From assembly GCA_015832175.1 (NCBI GenBank), contig WJXW01000003.1, positions 248,001 through 312,000 on the forward strand: a stretch of DNA of 64,000 bases, read 5' to 3'. This document shows, piece after piece, positions 34,755-45,708 of this stretch. Below the pieces are notes generated by a model. That model saw only the letters and a list, made by a program, of their open reading frames with translations. It ran no database searches and had not been told where the DNA came from. Position numbers and translations under genes: made by a program. This DNA is from Paraphaeosphaeria minitans. Taxonomy: Eukaryota; Ascomycota; Dothideomycetes; Pleosporales; Didymosphaeriaceae. The first letter of the stretch is position 1. Each line of letters begins with the position of its first letter.

Positions 34755-35066
34755 GTTGGACTTGCGTGATCAGGGTGGTAGAGGGCGGATGTCTAGATAA
34801 TTTTGACATCTGACAATGCCACCAGTCGTTGAAGGCCAATCTGTTATTTCTGTTAGCAAAATGATCAATACGATACGAGGATATAATGACCCTATGCTTT
34901 TATGATGTTCTTAGCCCTTCTACTCCCGCATTTTGGGTACTCTTCCTATCGTGTGGATTCCCTCCTCTCGCATTCGTCAAGACCTCTCTCCATACAAAAA
35001 GCAAGAGGGGTCAACCATCAAGCGAGATAGGAGTGAAGCAGATGGAGAAAAACCTGGCAAAAAGAA
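34755..35066. other. intergenic
   Basis: No gene seen between the J-like gene and the tRNA. Confidence 0.6.
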
Positions 35067-35157
35067 TGACTCAGCCGAGGTTCGAACTCGGGACCTTCAG
35101 TGGTCGCACAAGTTGAGACTGTGAGACTGACGTGATAACCAACTACACCACCGAGCC
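35067..35157 (-). tRNA. tRNA-Val (CAC) with 17-nt intron
   Basis: The acceptor stem, D arm and T arm are nearly identical to the Val-AAC gene at 10393. The anticodon stem TCAGT/ACTGA encloses CTCACA, then 17 extra bases, then C; the anticodon is CAC. The intron contains TTGTG, which can pair with the anticodon region. Mature length is 74 nt. Confidence 0.92.
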
Positions 35158-35421
35158 TTGATGATTGATGTAAAGTCCCTTACCAAAACTATATATATTC
35201 CCAACAGTTTTTTCACTCATTGACAGCCTCTTGTTCGCATTCGAACCGTTCGCCTTCAGCTGTGGACCCCGCTTACAAGGGGTGCATTGGTGTGATGAGT
35301 AGCGTGCACGTTACCGAGCCAGTGAAAATTTAACCCATGCCATCCAAATGTATGATCAGCATCTAGCTTTGCTTTTCGCAGGTTACTATGCTTCATCGCT
35401 CTCTTCATCGCTCTACTCCTC

Positions 35422-37699
35422 TCAAGTATACGCCCACCCGGGTATGGGCGCTTGAGCATACCCGGCGTTGAAAGCTTCCTCCGGCGTCAACGCGCAATGC
35501 CCAACCCCAGAATGCGGCTGGCCACACTGTCCCCACTTCATATTCCCATACAGAGAATCGTGCTTCAGCATACCATACGGCAAATGACACGCCGCACTAA
35601 TCGCCGCGCTACACGTCGCGACCACAGGCGGCGCACCCTGAGGAAACCTTCTGAACGCCAACGCTATCGCGCTCAGCATCAGCAGCATCGAGGCCACGAT
35701 GCAGAAAATGATGGCAATGGGTGAGTATCCGCAGTTAAGAAATTTCGGGCCTCCTTTTCGGTACGTTGTCAGCGTGCCGTCGGGGTCGTGGATGTTAAGG
35801 GAGATGAGGAAGATGCTTTGTGAGATGAGCCAGTGTAGGATGACTTGAAGTATGAGGAGCGGCAGACCCCACGCCAGCGGTGCACCGAGAAGCCATGTGC
35901 CTCGCTGTTCGCCGCGCGCATTCTTGACCATCAATGGTTGTCCTTTGGTACCAAAAGCTGCCCAGTCGGCGGCGAGAAACATGCTCGTCATAATGCCCAT
36001 GTAGAGGAGCCACACCGAAGCTAGGAGAATCTGTGGTATGTTGGATAGGAGCGCTACGCCGACCAAGCTTGTCACGGTGTCGTATATCACAACGGCGTCC
36101 TGGTGCGCTCGACCAAACCCAAGCTCCCAAAGCGATGATGGAGAAAGGGAGTTGCCGCGGTTTTTGGTATGCACAAAGCCCCAGCCCCCAAAGAAGGCAA
36201 TAAGTGCGAAGGAGGCGAGCATCATGAGGATGAAGAATGTCCACTTCCATGTGCTTACCGCTTTGGCCCAGCGTTGTTGGCGAGGCTGGTAGAGCACGCC
36301 GTTCCCTGGGTGTATCCAAGTGTGGTCAATATCGCGCCATCCCGCAAGACACATGCCTCGAGTGGTCTCATCCTCTCGTTCTAAGAAACTCGAGACAGAG
36401 TCGCCAACGGTGGTGAGAATGTCCTCGGCGTTATATCTTAGCAGCACCCACGTCATCGCGATCACTTTGATAGCGTTGAAAATGATAACCACGACCATGA
36501 TGTCCATGCTGAACTCGACTTGGCATACGTCCTCGATCTTTTCGGAAAGACAGTAGTCAATTGGATAGCCCCATACCGTCCAATTATCAGCGTCGGCCGC
36601 GTATTCGCCAGGTTGGCATTTGACGTTCCCGCCGTCCTGAACCCTCGAGCATATCCACCAGTTGTTGTCCATGCCACCATTGTCCAGCTCAGTGGTTCCG
36701 TAATATAACACTGAGTTGGTCGCGTTCCTTTCACTGGAGACCAGAACTACATTCCGCCGTCCAGTCATGAACACATTGGAATAGGCCTGTATGCAGTCTC
36801 GGTTACTAAGCCTCTCCCAGGAAGAAGCGCTTTTCTGTATTTGGTCATAGTACTTGTAGAGGCTGTCGACTGTTGCCGTGTCGCGATAGGGCACGCGAGT
36901 GGGTCTGTCGTAAGTTGCACCGGGAAGTGCTCGTAGCGTCCAGTAAAGGCTACCCCAAGAGTTTTGTAGCGGTCCTGTGAGATTATAAGATGCATTCTCG
37001 AGGAATTCCTGGGTTCCGATGGTGTAGTAGTAGTTGTTTGCACTCAGCGATACGAAAACCAGCGAATTGTATCTGTGCTGTATCAGCGTGGCACAAGAAC
37101 GAGAAATTGTGAGCGACGAACAACAGATGAAAAGGTACACTGCTAACGCACAAAAGCAGCACAACTAAACTCTTTCTCTTCGAGATCTTGCCAAGGTTGC
37201 GCAGGCTGAGTATGCCCACATGCAGCCACTTGCGCCTTGCATGCGCCTTGTCGACCTCTTTACGACTCGGGCAGCAGTAGGCAGACATGAAGGCGTTGCT
37301 ACCCGTCAGCAGCGACGTAGACAGGAAGTTAATCAGCAAATGTAACCACGTGTTGGTCGACTTTGCGACATTGCAGTCTCCGCGCTGGATGATGCCAGAG
37401 CCTGAGTCGATACCGCCATAGTGCGATTTTGCGTAGAGGAGCCATGAGACGTTGACGATGAGCACAATAATCGCTACAGCCAAGAACAAGCGCAGTGTTC
37501 TTTTCAACCCACCGAAATGTGCTTGGAACCAAGTTTGCTTGGGCTTGGGATGCTGTTCAGCATCTTGGATGAAGTGCTCGGTTGGCGTGAGACCCCTTTT
37601 GGTTGGTGCGTTTTGAACCAGCTCAACATGATGGATGGGTTGATATGTGGTGTCTTGATAGGACTGCGGTGCCCACTGTGGGTGGTTTTTCGTCGCCAT
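35422..37699 (-). CDS. polytopic membrane protein, DUF6536-type
   Basis: Two exons are joined at the 79-nt intron 37073-37151 (CTGCTTTT|GTGCGT to CACAG|ATACAA), which keeps the frame and yields LLLYNSLVFVSLSANNYYY. The N-terminal 70 residues are cytosolic. A helix RLFLAVAIIVLIVNVSWLLY follows, with a cysteine-containing loop (RGDCNVAKSTNTWLHLLINF). A large glycosylatable loop of about 230 residues comes next, then six or more helices (MVVVIIFNAIKVIAMTWVLL, FFILMMLASFALIAFFGGWG and others). Fungal proteins of this type are uncharacterised. The C-terminus has conserved-looking CSAAISAACH and KWGQCG segments. The start is ATG 37699, MATKNHPQW. Confidence 0.75.
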
Positions 37700-38061
37700 C
37701 TGCGTTCGCCGCAGCAAGACTCACGATACGCGCATGGGGTTCATATGCAAAAGACTGTCCCCCTCGCGGAAATCTGAGCCACCGAGGCTTGGGCGCATCA
37801 TCCATGTCGTAGGTGCGCTGGATCCAATGGAGTTGCTGGTGCAGCGGGCTGATAGTAATGTGACCGTAATCGCTAAGATTTACTTGTTTGGGACTGACAA
37901 AAACAAGGGGCTGTTCCTGCTACCACTCCGAAAGCGTTTCCACACCACATACCCACCAATATAGCAGGCCGAGCTACGTACAAGGAAGGCTGAGGCAAAA
38001 GCCAAAAAAACATGAAGCCTGCGAATCGAACGCAGCAACAGGAGCAAATCGTAGAGACGAT
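37700..38061. other. intergenic
   Basis: No gene seen. Confidence 0.6.
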
Positions 38062-38145
38062 TGACTCAGCCGAGGTTTGAACTCGGGACCTTCAGTGAGC
38101 TAACTTATGTTAGACTGACGTGATAACCAACTACACCACCGAGCC
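38062..38145 (-). tRNA. tRNA-Val (AAC) with 10-nt intron
   Basis: Nearly identical to the gene at 10393 on the other strand. The anticodon stem encloses CTAACA, ten extra bases containing GTTAG, then C. Mature length is 74 nt and the anticodon is AAC. Confidence 0.93.
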
Positions 38146-38482
38146 TGTTGAGTGCACATGAAAATATTACGTCGCAAATCCGCGTTATCAAGCCTCTGGA
38201 TCGAATTTTTTTCGATCTCCTCGCATTCGCCGTGGTGGTTTGTGCTGCAAAATTTCGACGAGACCCACACCGGCCTGCAAGAGAGAACACAAGCGAGCTT
38301 GAAAAAATTGATGCTCTGAGCGGAGAATAGGAACGATTAGGCTGCACGCCATGTTCTAGGAAGCTCCGTGCTGTTCCCGTTGTTGCTGACTGTCAGCGAG
38401 GCAGAAGTGGCCTTGAATCTTGTGGTGCTTTATATATGGCCAAAAGCATCGTCGAAACAGCCAATCTTCCTGAAGCTACAAA

Positions 38483-38564
38483 GCCCGCCTGGCTCAGTGG
38501 TAGAGCGTATCACTAGTACTTAACCGCTATGATAAGGTCATCAGTTCGATTCTGATGGTGGGCA
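38483..38564 (+). tRNA. tRNA-Thr (AGT) with 10-nt intron, copy 1
   Basis: Acceptor GCCCGCC pairs with GGTGGGC. The D arm is GCTCAGTGGTAGAGC and the T loop is GTTCGAT. The anticodon stem TATCA/TGATA encloses CTAGTA, ten extra bases (CTTAACCGCT), then A, so the anticodon is AGT. Mature length is 72 nt. Confidence 0.92.
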
Positions 38565-38591
38565 ACAGCAGCTTTGCTGGCGTGTTACAAA

Positions 38592-38673
38592 GCCCGCCTG
38601 GCTCAGTGGTAGAGCGTATCACTAGTACTTAACCGCTATGATAAGGTCATCAGTTCGATTCTGATGGTGGGCA
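38592..38673 (+). tRNA. tRNA-Thr (AGT) with 10-nt intron, copy 2
   Basis: Identical over the whole 82 nt to the copy 109 bp upstream, including the intron and parts of both flanks. A recent tandem duplication is the simplest reading. Confidence 0.92.
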
Positions 38674-38694
38674 ACAGCAGCTTTGCTTACGTGT

Positions 38695-39409
38695 TGATTT
38701 TCTTTTCTGTGTTGCGCCTTGATGATCAGCAGGATTCTTTTTTGTTTCTACTTACAGTCAGTAATGTCCATATCTAGAACCTCCTATTGTAGGTCACAAC
38801 AGGAGCCGAGATTCTGAACTGTAGGGCTCGTAACTGCGTCAGAATGGATAGGTGTTGGTAAAAGATGCCATGCATTGACGGTTCGTATGGAACTTCGATT
38901 ACCGTAGCTAACGCTGTGCTCTGCTTGTCTCAGCTGTATCACACGCCGCAAGAAGCGACTCCTAGGATGTAGGTAGGACGAAAAGGGAGTGCGCCTAGTA
39001 CAGCTGTGGTAGCGGATGGCGAGCAGGGTGGACTCTATTCGCTTTGGAACAATTGGATCTAGATGTGTCCCTCTCTGGGGGCCTTCTGGGATGTGAAGGA
39101 GCGTAAACAGGGTCCAGTCAGATGTGGCTTGTGGATTAGTCATGGTGTGGCGTCCATTGTTTATCGCGGGGCAACCAAACACATTCGCTGTTCACGCCGT
39201 TCACGCCGATCACTCTTGCGCTCTCACGAATCTCTTCTTTCTGTGAACTGTTGTCTCGTTCGCTACTGGCCCTTTCATCTGAAACACTTACGAGCAAAGG
39301 TGCGTGCATTCCAGGCCATTTCCAATCACCATGCTAACCTACGGAATGCGAAGCCGCCACCGCGCAACACGGCCAAGCAGGTATATCTGAGACAACGCTG
39401 TCGTGGAGG
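38695..39409. other. intergenic upstream of MOB1
   Basis: About 0.7 kb. An ATG at 39331 followed by a possible splice donor at 39380 could be a leader exon or short upstream ORF. Otherwise nothing seen. Confidence 0.45.
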
Positions 39410-40756
39410 ATGTCGGGCTTCATAAGCACAATGTTCGTCCCTCCCATTCCCAACGCTACGTCGCGCCCTTCACCACCTCGATTCCCAGCGAAACCGAAGC
39501 CCCTGCAACCCGTCTTTACGTTTGCCCAGAGCCAGAGCTGCATGTATCTTGGGATGGATATGTTCGACCAAGCGGAGAGAGGCGATATCAGACATGTTTG
39601 GGCTGAGATTGGCGGTGGCATCTCTCTCGTTTCGCCGCAGACAGCATATAAGAGCCCGGTACAGCGCGCTGGAGAAGCATTGCGGACGCAGCAGGCAAGC
39701 ACGACTTCCGCGTCGTCTCCAAAGAACGATGCGGCGGGCGCTGTCTTGCCAGTAGTATCCAGCGACCTCTGCAACCAGATGCGTTTGCCACGCCAGCGTG
39801 GGAACCAATGCTTGGCTCATGCCTACCCAAACTACTCTCACAAGCTTGTTCCCGCGGGTCGAGGGTCACTGCAGCTCGAATCTCTAGGATATAGTTACAA
39901 CAGCTCTGGCGAAGGACGTGACGATTGCGGGGGTATCGAGCTAGTCTCTAGTTCTGAGACTAAAGCGCACACAGAACAAACTGAGGGCATGGGCTTACTT
40001 TCTTCTCAATCTAGTAATCCGCGCACACAAAGGCAGCCATTCAAGCCGCAAAAGTCCGGCCGGGGCACCAGCAGTTGGCAGCTAAAGCAGTATGCCGAGG
40101 CGACGCTAGGTAGCGGAAGCTTGAGGAAGGCGGTCAAGTTGCCGGAGGGAGAGGATAAAGATGAGTGGCTGGCCGTTAATGGTATGTGCAAGACTGAATC
40201 CACGGTTTTCTTCGCTCACGAAGACAGTGGTCGACTTCTACAACCAGATCAACCTTCTCTATGGCTCCATTACCGAGTTCTGCTCGCCGCAGACATGTCC
40301 CGAGATGAAGGCTACAGACGAGTACGTGTCATATCTGCTTCTCCTTCGTCTCACCCCCGCTAATGCTACCACTCTAGATTTGAATATCTGTGGCAGGACA
40401 ACGAGGCGTTTAAGAAGCCCACAAAAATGTCCGCCCCGGAGTATATCGAACACCTCATGGCATGGATCCAATCCAACGTCGACAACGAGGCCAACTTCCC
40501 CAGCCGCATCGGCGTTCCCTTCCCCAAGTCCTTCGCCGCCCTCATCCGAAACATGTTCAAGCGTCTTTACCGCGTTTACGCCCACATCTACTGCCACCAC
40601 TACCCGATCATAATCGAGTTAGGTTTGGAGCCGCATCTCAACACCAGCTTCAAGCACTACGTCCTGTTCATCGACGAGCACGGCTTGGCGAGTGGCAGCA
40701 AAGACTTCTGGGGGCCATTGGGCGACCTGGTAGAGAGCATGTTGAGGAGTGACTAG
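39410..40756 (+). CDS. MOB1: MOB1-like kinase activator with open N-terminal extension
   Basis: The conserved core spans three exons, with introns at 40182-40227 and 40322-40377. It contains [73 protein letters not shown], then a [10 protein letters not shown] segment and a final [10 protein letters not shown] region; the Cys/His residues of the Mob zinc site are present. MOB1 binds and activates NDR-family kinases (Dbf2/Sid2 type) in mitotic exit and septation. The ATG at 39989 ([11 protein letters not shown]) gives the usual compact size of about 220 residues. The same frame is open 193 codons further up to the ATG at 39410, with no stop. Whether that part is translated is unclear. Confidence 0.88.
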
Positions 40757-41184
40757 CTTACACGCGGGGAAGAAGATGCGCTGCGGAGGTACTGGTTCTA
40801 TGATCACTTCTCTGGAGGGTTTTGAATGCAGCATTCATCGTTGCGGGTCTTATATATGAGCATTGGGCAGGGTTAGGCGTTTCGGCAACATCTCTTGGGT
40901 GGCACACTGATCTTTTAATCTGGCGGGCGGATACACACAGCAACTTTTACGATGTATGAGTATGAGTAATAATGACCAAGCATCACACATCTGTTTTACA
41001 CCCAACGATGGGGTCTAGCGATCTTCTAGGCAAGGGTGTGGAATGTGTAGCAAATATGGTTGCCCAACTACCCTCGCGTTGAGCCCCTGGTCCACTCTCT
41101 GTCCCCCTCGCACACATGTACTTACCAAGATATTCACCACGCCCAACGCGCCAGCACACACACCCTATACCCCAAACCCATCCT

Positions 41185-41211
41185 CAGCACCAGCACCAGC
41201 ACCAGCACCAG
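41185..41211. repeat. (CAGCAC)n repeat
   Basis: About four and a half units of a CAGCAC hexamer. Confidence 0.85.
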
Positions 41212-41336
41212 TCTCGCAGCACCAGCCCATGAGAAACATCAACTTCATAGTCGTCAAGACGCGTTCGGTGCTACCCACCACCGCAAGCCCCCTCTCGCCT
41301 CACAGTTGACCAAAGCAGGCCCTTCTTCCCCACACC

Positions 41337-41378
41337 CCTACCTACCTACCTACCTACCTATCTACCTACCTACCTACA
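41337..41378. repeat. (CTAC)n microsatellite
   Basis: A tetranucleotide CTAC run with one CTAT interruption. Confidence 0.9.
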
Positions 41379-41670
41379 CCACCATACCCTGCGTAAACCA
41401 AAAACCAAACTCAAAGCCCAAACGCAATTCCCGCCACGCATACCCCCCACCCCCCGGCATCCCGCCCCGGCGAGAAGCCCAGCAGATGCCGCAGTGCCGT
41501 GTCCATGCAAAGTCCGTCCGTCCGCGCTGACACGCGTGCGCACCCGGAGCTGCAGGAGGCGGACTGCCCCGGTAGATGGCTGCGGCCCGAAGGCTCCACC
41601 GGGTCGTGGAATAGGTACGGTCTGGGATTGTGGGGGCTGGATATGGGTTGAGGCTGCATGGTATACTACA

Positions 41671-41697
41671 TTGCATTGCACTGCACTGCACTGCACG
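41671..41697. repeat. (TGCAC)n repeat
   Basis: A pentanucleotide run of about five units. Confidence 0.85.
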
Positions 41698-41806
41698 CTT
41701 GGGGTACGAGCAGAAGCCTGGTTTGGGTGGAGGGTGCATCCAAGACGAGATCAGCTGGGGAGCTGGACTGGGTTGAGCGGGGAGAGTTTCTCCGTGGTGG
41801 AAGGGT

Positions 41807-41848
41807 AGAGTGGAGTGGAGTGGAATGGGACGGGATGGGATGGGATGC
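41807..41848. repeat. (GGAGT/GGGAT)n repeat
   Basis: A degenerate pentanucleotide purine-rich run, GGAGT changing to GGGAT units. Confidence 0.8.
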
Positions 41849-42770
41849 AATATGATAATGGTGTGAGCGGGAAACGGGCGCGGTTGCTCCTCCTACCTAC
41901 AAGGGGTGAAGTAATGGCAGGGCGAAAGGGAGCAGATCCTGCGTGCGAGGGTATCCTGCATTACCTCAGAGTTACCTCGGAGGGTGGCAGACTGCATTAG
42001 GCGTTCCCTGGAGTATACTTACGGTAGGCGATGGGGCTATAGTACCGCACATATTACACACCGGCTATACTCCCACCCTCGCAACGAGGATACGACGAGC
42101 ACACGATTGTACGGATGCAGGTGTAGAGGATCCACTAGGAGTTGCTTCGCTTGCTCAGCTCTGCTGCATCGGTACCTAAGGTGGATATAAAGTTCGCGCG
42201 AGCAATTTTCATCCACTCCATTTAGCAATATCCTATAATAGCGCAGCGCACCGCTCCTCATGCACGTCACGAGTCGGCTCGTTTTAAACGTTGTTTATAC
42301 TTTGACAGCTCGGGACACGCCCACAACTGGTAAGAAAGCGCCATGCAGTGGTTTGGGAGGACGAGTTTGGCAGGGGTGTCATATTTTGTTCATTGATGCA
42401 GACCACTCACTACCTGCTACGTATGGTTAGTTCGTGTGAAGTGATTTGCATACTGAGTGCGCACGGTCTCCGTCTAAACGTTCAGCAACACAACACCAAA
42501 ACAGATCAAGCGCAGTTCGAAAATGATGTCGCGAGCAGATATCGTCCGAAATGCAACCTTCAGACACCGTCGAGTGAAGTCGTGAGGATGAGTAAAGTCA
42601 TGGGCCGCCGAAGCTGAACCGGAATCCTCAAAAGTGAGGACGATTTGAAAAGAAAACACACAGAAAGTGGTGAATTCCACCACGTGTATCAATCAAGAAA
42701 CTCCAATATGCAATCAATACCCTTTGCAGATCTAAAGCACGGCCCGAACCTGATGTGATCCGCATTAGCC

Positions 42771-44294
42771 TCAGTCGACGGGTGCGTGCTTGAACAGGAA
42801 AGATACACTCTCGCCGTTGTGTGTGCGCCGACACGCTTCCGCAAGCTATCGACATCTTAGCAAAGGCCCTAGGAGCGTTGTTCCGACACTACTCACAGTT
42901 GGGCTGATGTCGATCGTCTCGATACGATCACATAGCTCCTTTTTGTCCTCGTGCGGGACTGTATTCGTTACAACAATCTTCTTTAGTTTGCTTCCGTTAA
43001 GGGCGTTGATAGCGTTTCCGCTAAGAATGCCATGTGTGACGATCGCAATGACGTCTTTAGCGCCGTGCTGGATGACAACGTCCGCGGCTTTCGCCAAAGT
43101 TCCACAGGTGTCGGCCATATCGTCAACGATGATGGCAGTGCGGTCGCTAACGTCTCCGACGAGGACCATCTTGGAGACTTCGTTCGGTCGGGCACGTTCC
43201 TTGTGGATCAAGGCAAATGGAAGGTCAAGACCATCTGCTATCGAAGTTGCCCTGTGTATATGTTAGCGCATCCACGACATTGCTCCCTTCAAAACGCTAG
43301 CATCAATTGCTCGGCTCGACAACCCCCAGATCTTGCGATGTTGTAGATCGAAGCTCTACAAGCGTGACGAGCTTCCCAAAGCTTTCGCATCATCTTGTGA
43401 AGTGTGGCTAAAGTGCCCGTAGGGTACAGGGAAGGCTGCATACCTTTTCGCGCCGCCAGCATCCGGGCTAACAATTATGCACTCCTTCACATTCAAGTTG
43501 TCCTTGATCCACCTCAGGGTGCTCGGCTCCGCATATAGGTTGTCCACCGGGACATTGAAGAAGCCCTGAATCTGACTAGCATGCAAATCCATTGTGATCA
43601 CATGGTTGCAGCCGGCCGTTTGCAACATGTTGGCCATGAGCTTCGCTGTGATGGGCGCTCGCGACTTGTCTTTCTTGTCTTGGCGTGCATACGGGAAGTT
43701 GGGTAGCACAGCAGTAATACGGCGCGCCGAGGCCGTCTTGCAGGCATTGATCATGATGAGGAGCTCCATCAGCGCATCGTTGATATCACCGGGAGGCGTG
43801 GATTGCAGGATGAAGACTGTCCGATCCAATTAGCGCCCTATGTCATACGAGATAATTTGTTTCGATATGGAGTTGCAGTACTGGTGTTGAAACCTGGGGG
43901 AGGTGCGGGGTGCGCACATACCATCTTCGTCTCTCACAGACTCGCCGATGGTCACAGATGTCTCCTGGTTGGAGTACTGGAGTACCAAAATCTTGGTGAG
44001 CTCAATCCCGAGCCTGCGACCCTGTCAGCGGCCGTGCCTGTCTGAAGCGCAATAACTCCTGCGCGTGGACCGTGCCGTGCAGGTACATGGGGAACAGGTA
44101 GAGTTGCGTGGTGGCAGATCGATATTTGGCATGCAGTTAAAGCTACCATAATGGGAAGTATGCGGCATGATTCGAGCGTTGATTGCGGAGGAAAGATGCA
44201 GGTGCTAGGGCGGTCCCACATACCTGCTAGCAACGAGATTCGCAAGCTGAGGGTGGCTGTTACCCGTGAGCAGTTTTATGCTATTTGTGGCCAT
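42771..44294 (-). CDS. PRS: ribose-phosphate pyrophosphokinase (PRPP synthetase)
   Basis: Five exons join in frame. Exon 1 opens at the ATG at 44294 ([20 protein letters not shown]). Exon 2 holds [20 protein letters not shown]. Exon 3 holds [13 protein letters not shown] and [20 protein letters not shown], which includes the ATP/flexible-loop region, then [20 protein letters not shown]. Exon 4 has the PRPP-binding motif [20 protein letters not shown]. The last exon, [18 protein letters not shown], ends at 42771. The enzyme makes PRPP from ribose-5-phosphate and ATP for purine, pyrimidine, histidine and tryptophan synthesis. The third intron (43252-43443, 192 nt) is long for this window. Confidence 0.93.
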
Positions 44295-45708
44295 GATAGC
44301 GGCAGTGGGCGGTGTGGTATAGTGTGGTGACGGCGTGGTTCGTTGTTCACATGTTGAAGGCTGAAAGCGTCACAGACCACAGAAACTTTGGCGGAGGTAG
44401 ACCGCCACGATCGCGGCACCCGGTGGATCGTTTTCCCTAGCGCGCGCCAGCCACAGCAGCTGTCACAGCACACAGCCACGCAGCCACGTAGCCACGTAGC
44501 CACACAGCCACACAGCCACACAGCCACACAGCCACACAGACTAACCCATTCTCGACCCCACCCATCTGACTATCAAGAGGACGTGCACCTCGGCTACACG
44601 TTCTATGAAACAACGTCCCACCGCCACCTGGGCAATCGTATCCGGGCACCTTGGCTCGCGCCTGTACGGCACAGTGCAGCTTTGTCCCATGAGCCGAGTA
44701 ACGGGTCGATATTGCATCCTTCGCTGCAGCGTACCTGAATAATGAAGTCTAGAAACCTATCGTCGCAAAGGATTCGCCCTGCGAGCCCGCCCTCTCGGCA
44801 GAAGCCTCCGGGGGAAACGCCCCTGCGAACACTTGAGACAGATGCTAGCGCCCATTACCGGCCTTCCAACAACGCCTAATCCCTCTCCAGCTTATCTTCC
44901 GACGTCGTCGTTTCTAGAGCGTGCCGCTTCATCACCTCAGTGGACGCCTTCTGCCAGGTTGGAAGCAGACTAATAACGTGGGACTACGGCAGTCCCGAGC
45001 CACCTAAAACTTCAGAGGCCATGGACATGTGGTGGGAGCGTTGGGCGACGGGTTGTAATGGCCTACTGCAAGTCATCCCAACACCATGTGCAGCACGACG
45101 ATGGTGGGCGATGTCGTCATAGAACGAACCCCGCGGCGCGGTGCACAAACAACAATTAGCCGGAGGCACGTTGGCTTCTCGTGAACTCACAGATCCCAGC
45201 GGGTCTGGACATGTTTCGAATTTCTGATACGCGAAGACTGCATGCTAGGTACCTGCCTCGCAAGGCGGCAGAGAGGAAGCTTCTGAAACGGCGCCATGGC
45301 CAAATTGTATTTTTGCTCTTGCCGAACAACGCCTCCTACTCCCGGGCAGAAGAATGGATCGAAGAGAATGCTGCCCCCGGGTATCCGTTGCAATAGTACA
45401 AAAGCAGAAAGGAAAAGAAAAACGCTCAGCGCACAGTGTTCCGTGAGCGAAGAAAAAAACAACATAAGAGAGAATGTACGGTAAAGGCTCCGCCGCTGAA
45501 TGAGGTCCGGCCGTGATAGATACAAGTAAGAAGAAAGGGAAAGTCGGCCGTGATGACATGCCACCATGCGAAAATAAGGAGGGAATTAATGCTGGTGAAG
45601 GTGGCTGGCAGTCAACTATTAGACAAGTAAACTAATGCCGTGATTTCGTGTTCGTTTGAACTTTGGAGAACGCGCAGGAATCCAGGTCGTAAAGCGTTTT
45701 GGACTCGG
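44295..45708. other. intergenic
   Basis: About 1.4 kb with a minisatellite at 44472-44540 and no supported gene. Plus-strand 45181-45396 and minus-strand 45187-45567 open frames lack family features. Confidence 0.55.
44472..44540. repeat. AGCCACAC / AGCCACGT minisatellite
   Basis: About eight units of 7 to 9 bases built on AGCCAC, ending in perfect AGCCACAC copies. It sits about 180 bp upstream of the PRPP synthetase start, on its promoter side. Confidence 0.85.

Larger units (their letters stand above)
38477..38694. repeat. 109-bp tandem duplication carrying tRNA-Thr
   Basis: Two units offset by 109 bp share TACAAAGC before the tRNA and AACAGCAGCTTTGCT after it. They differ only at a few flanking bases. 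Confidence 0.85.
40757..42770. other. intergenic, repeat-rich
   Basis: About 2 kb between the convergent MOB1 and PRPP synthetase genes. It contains several simple repeats, listed separately. No coding frame with family features. Confidence 0.6.

Noticed and set aside
38477..38694. Tandem repeat considered as a transposon terminal repeat
   Set aside because: Each unit is a tRNA-Thr gene with its flanks; no transposase or target-site duplication is visible.
41337..41378. CTAC repeat considered as a CRISPR or telomere-like array
   Set aside because: It is a simple tetranucleotide run without spacers, and the genome is eukaryotic.
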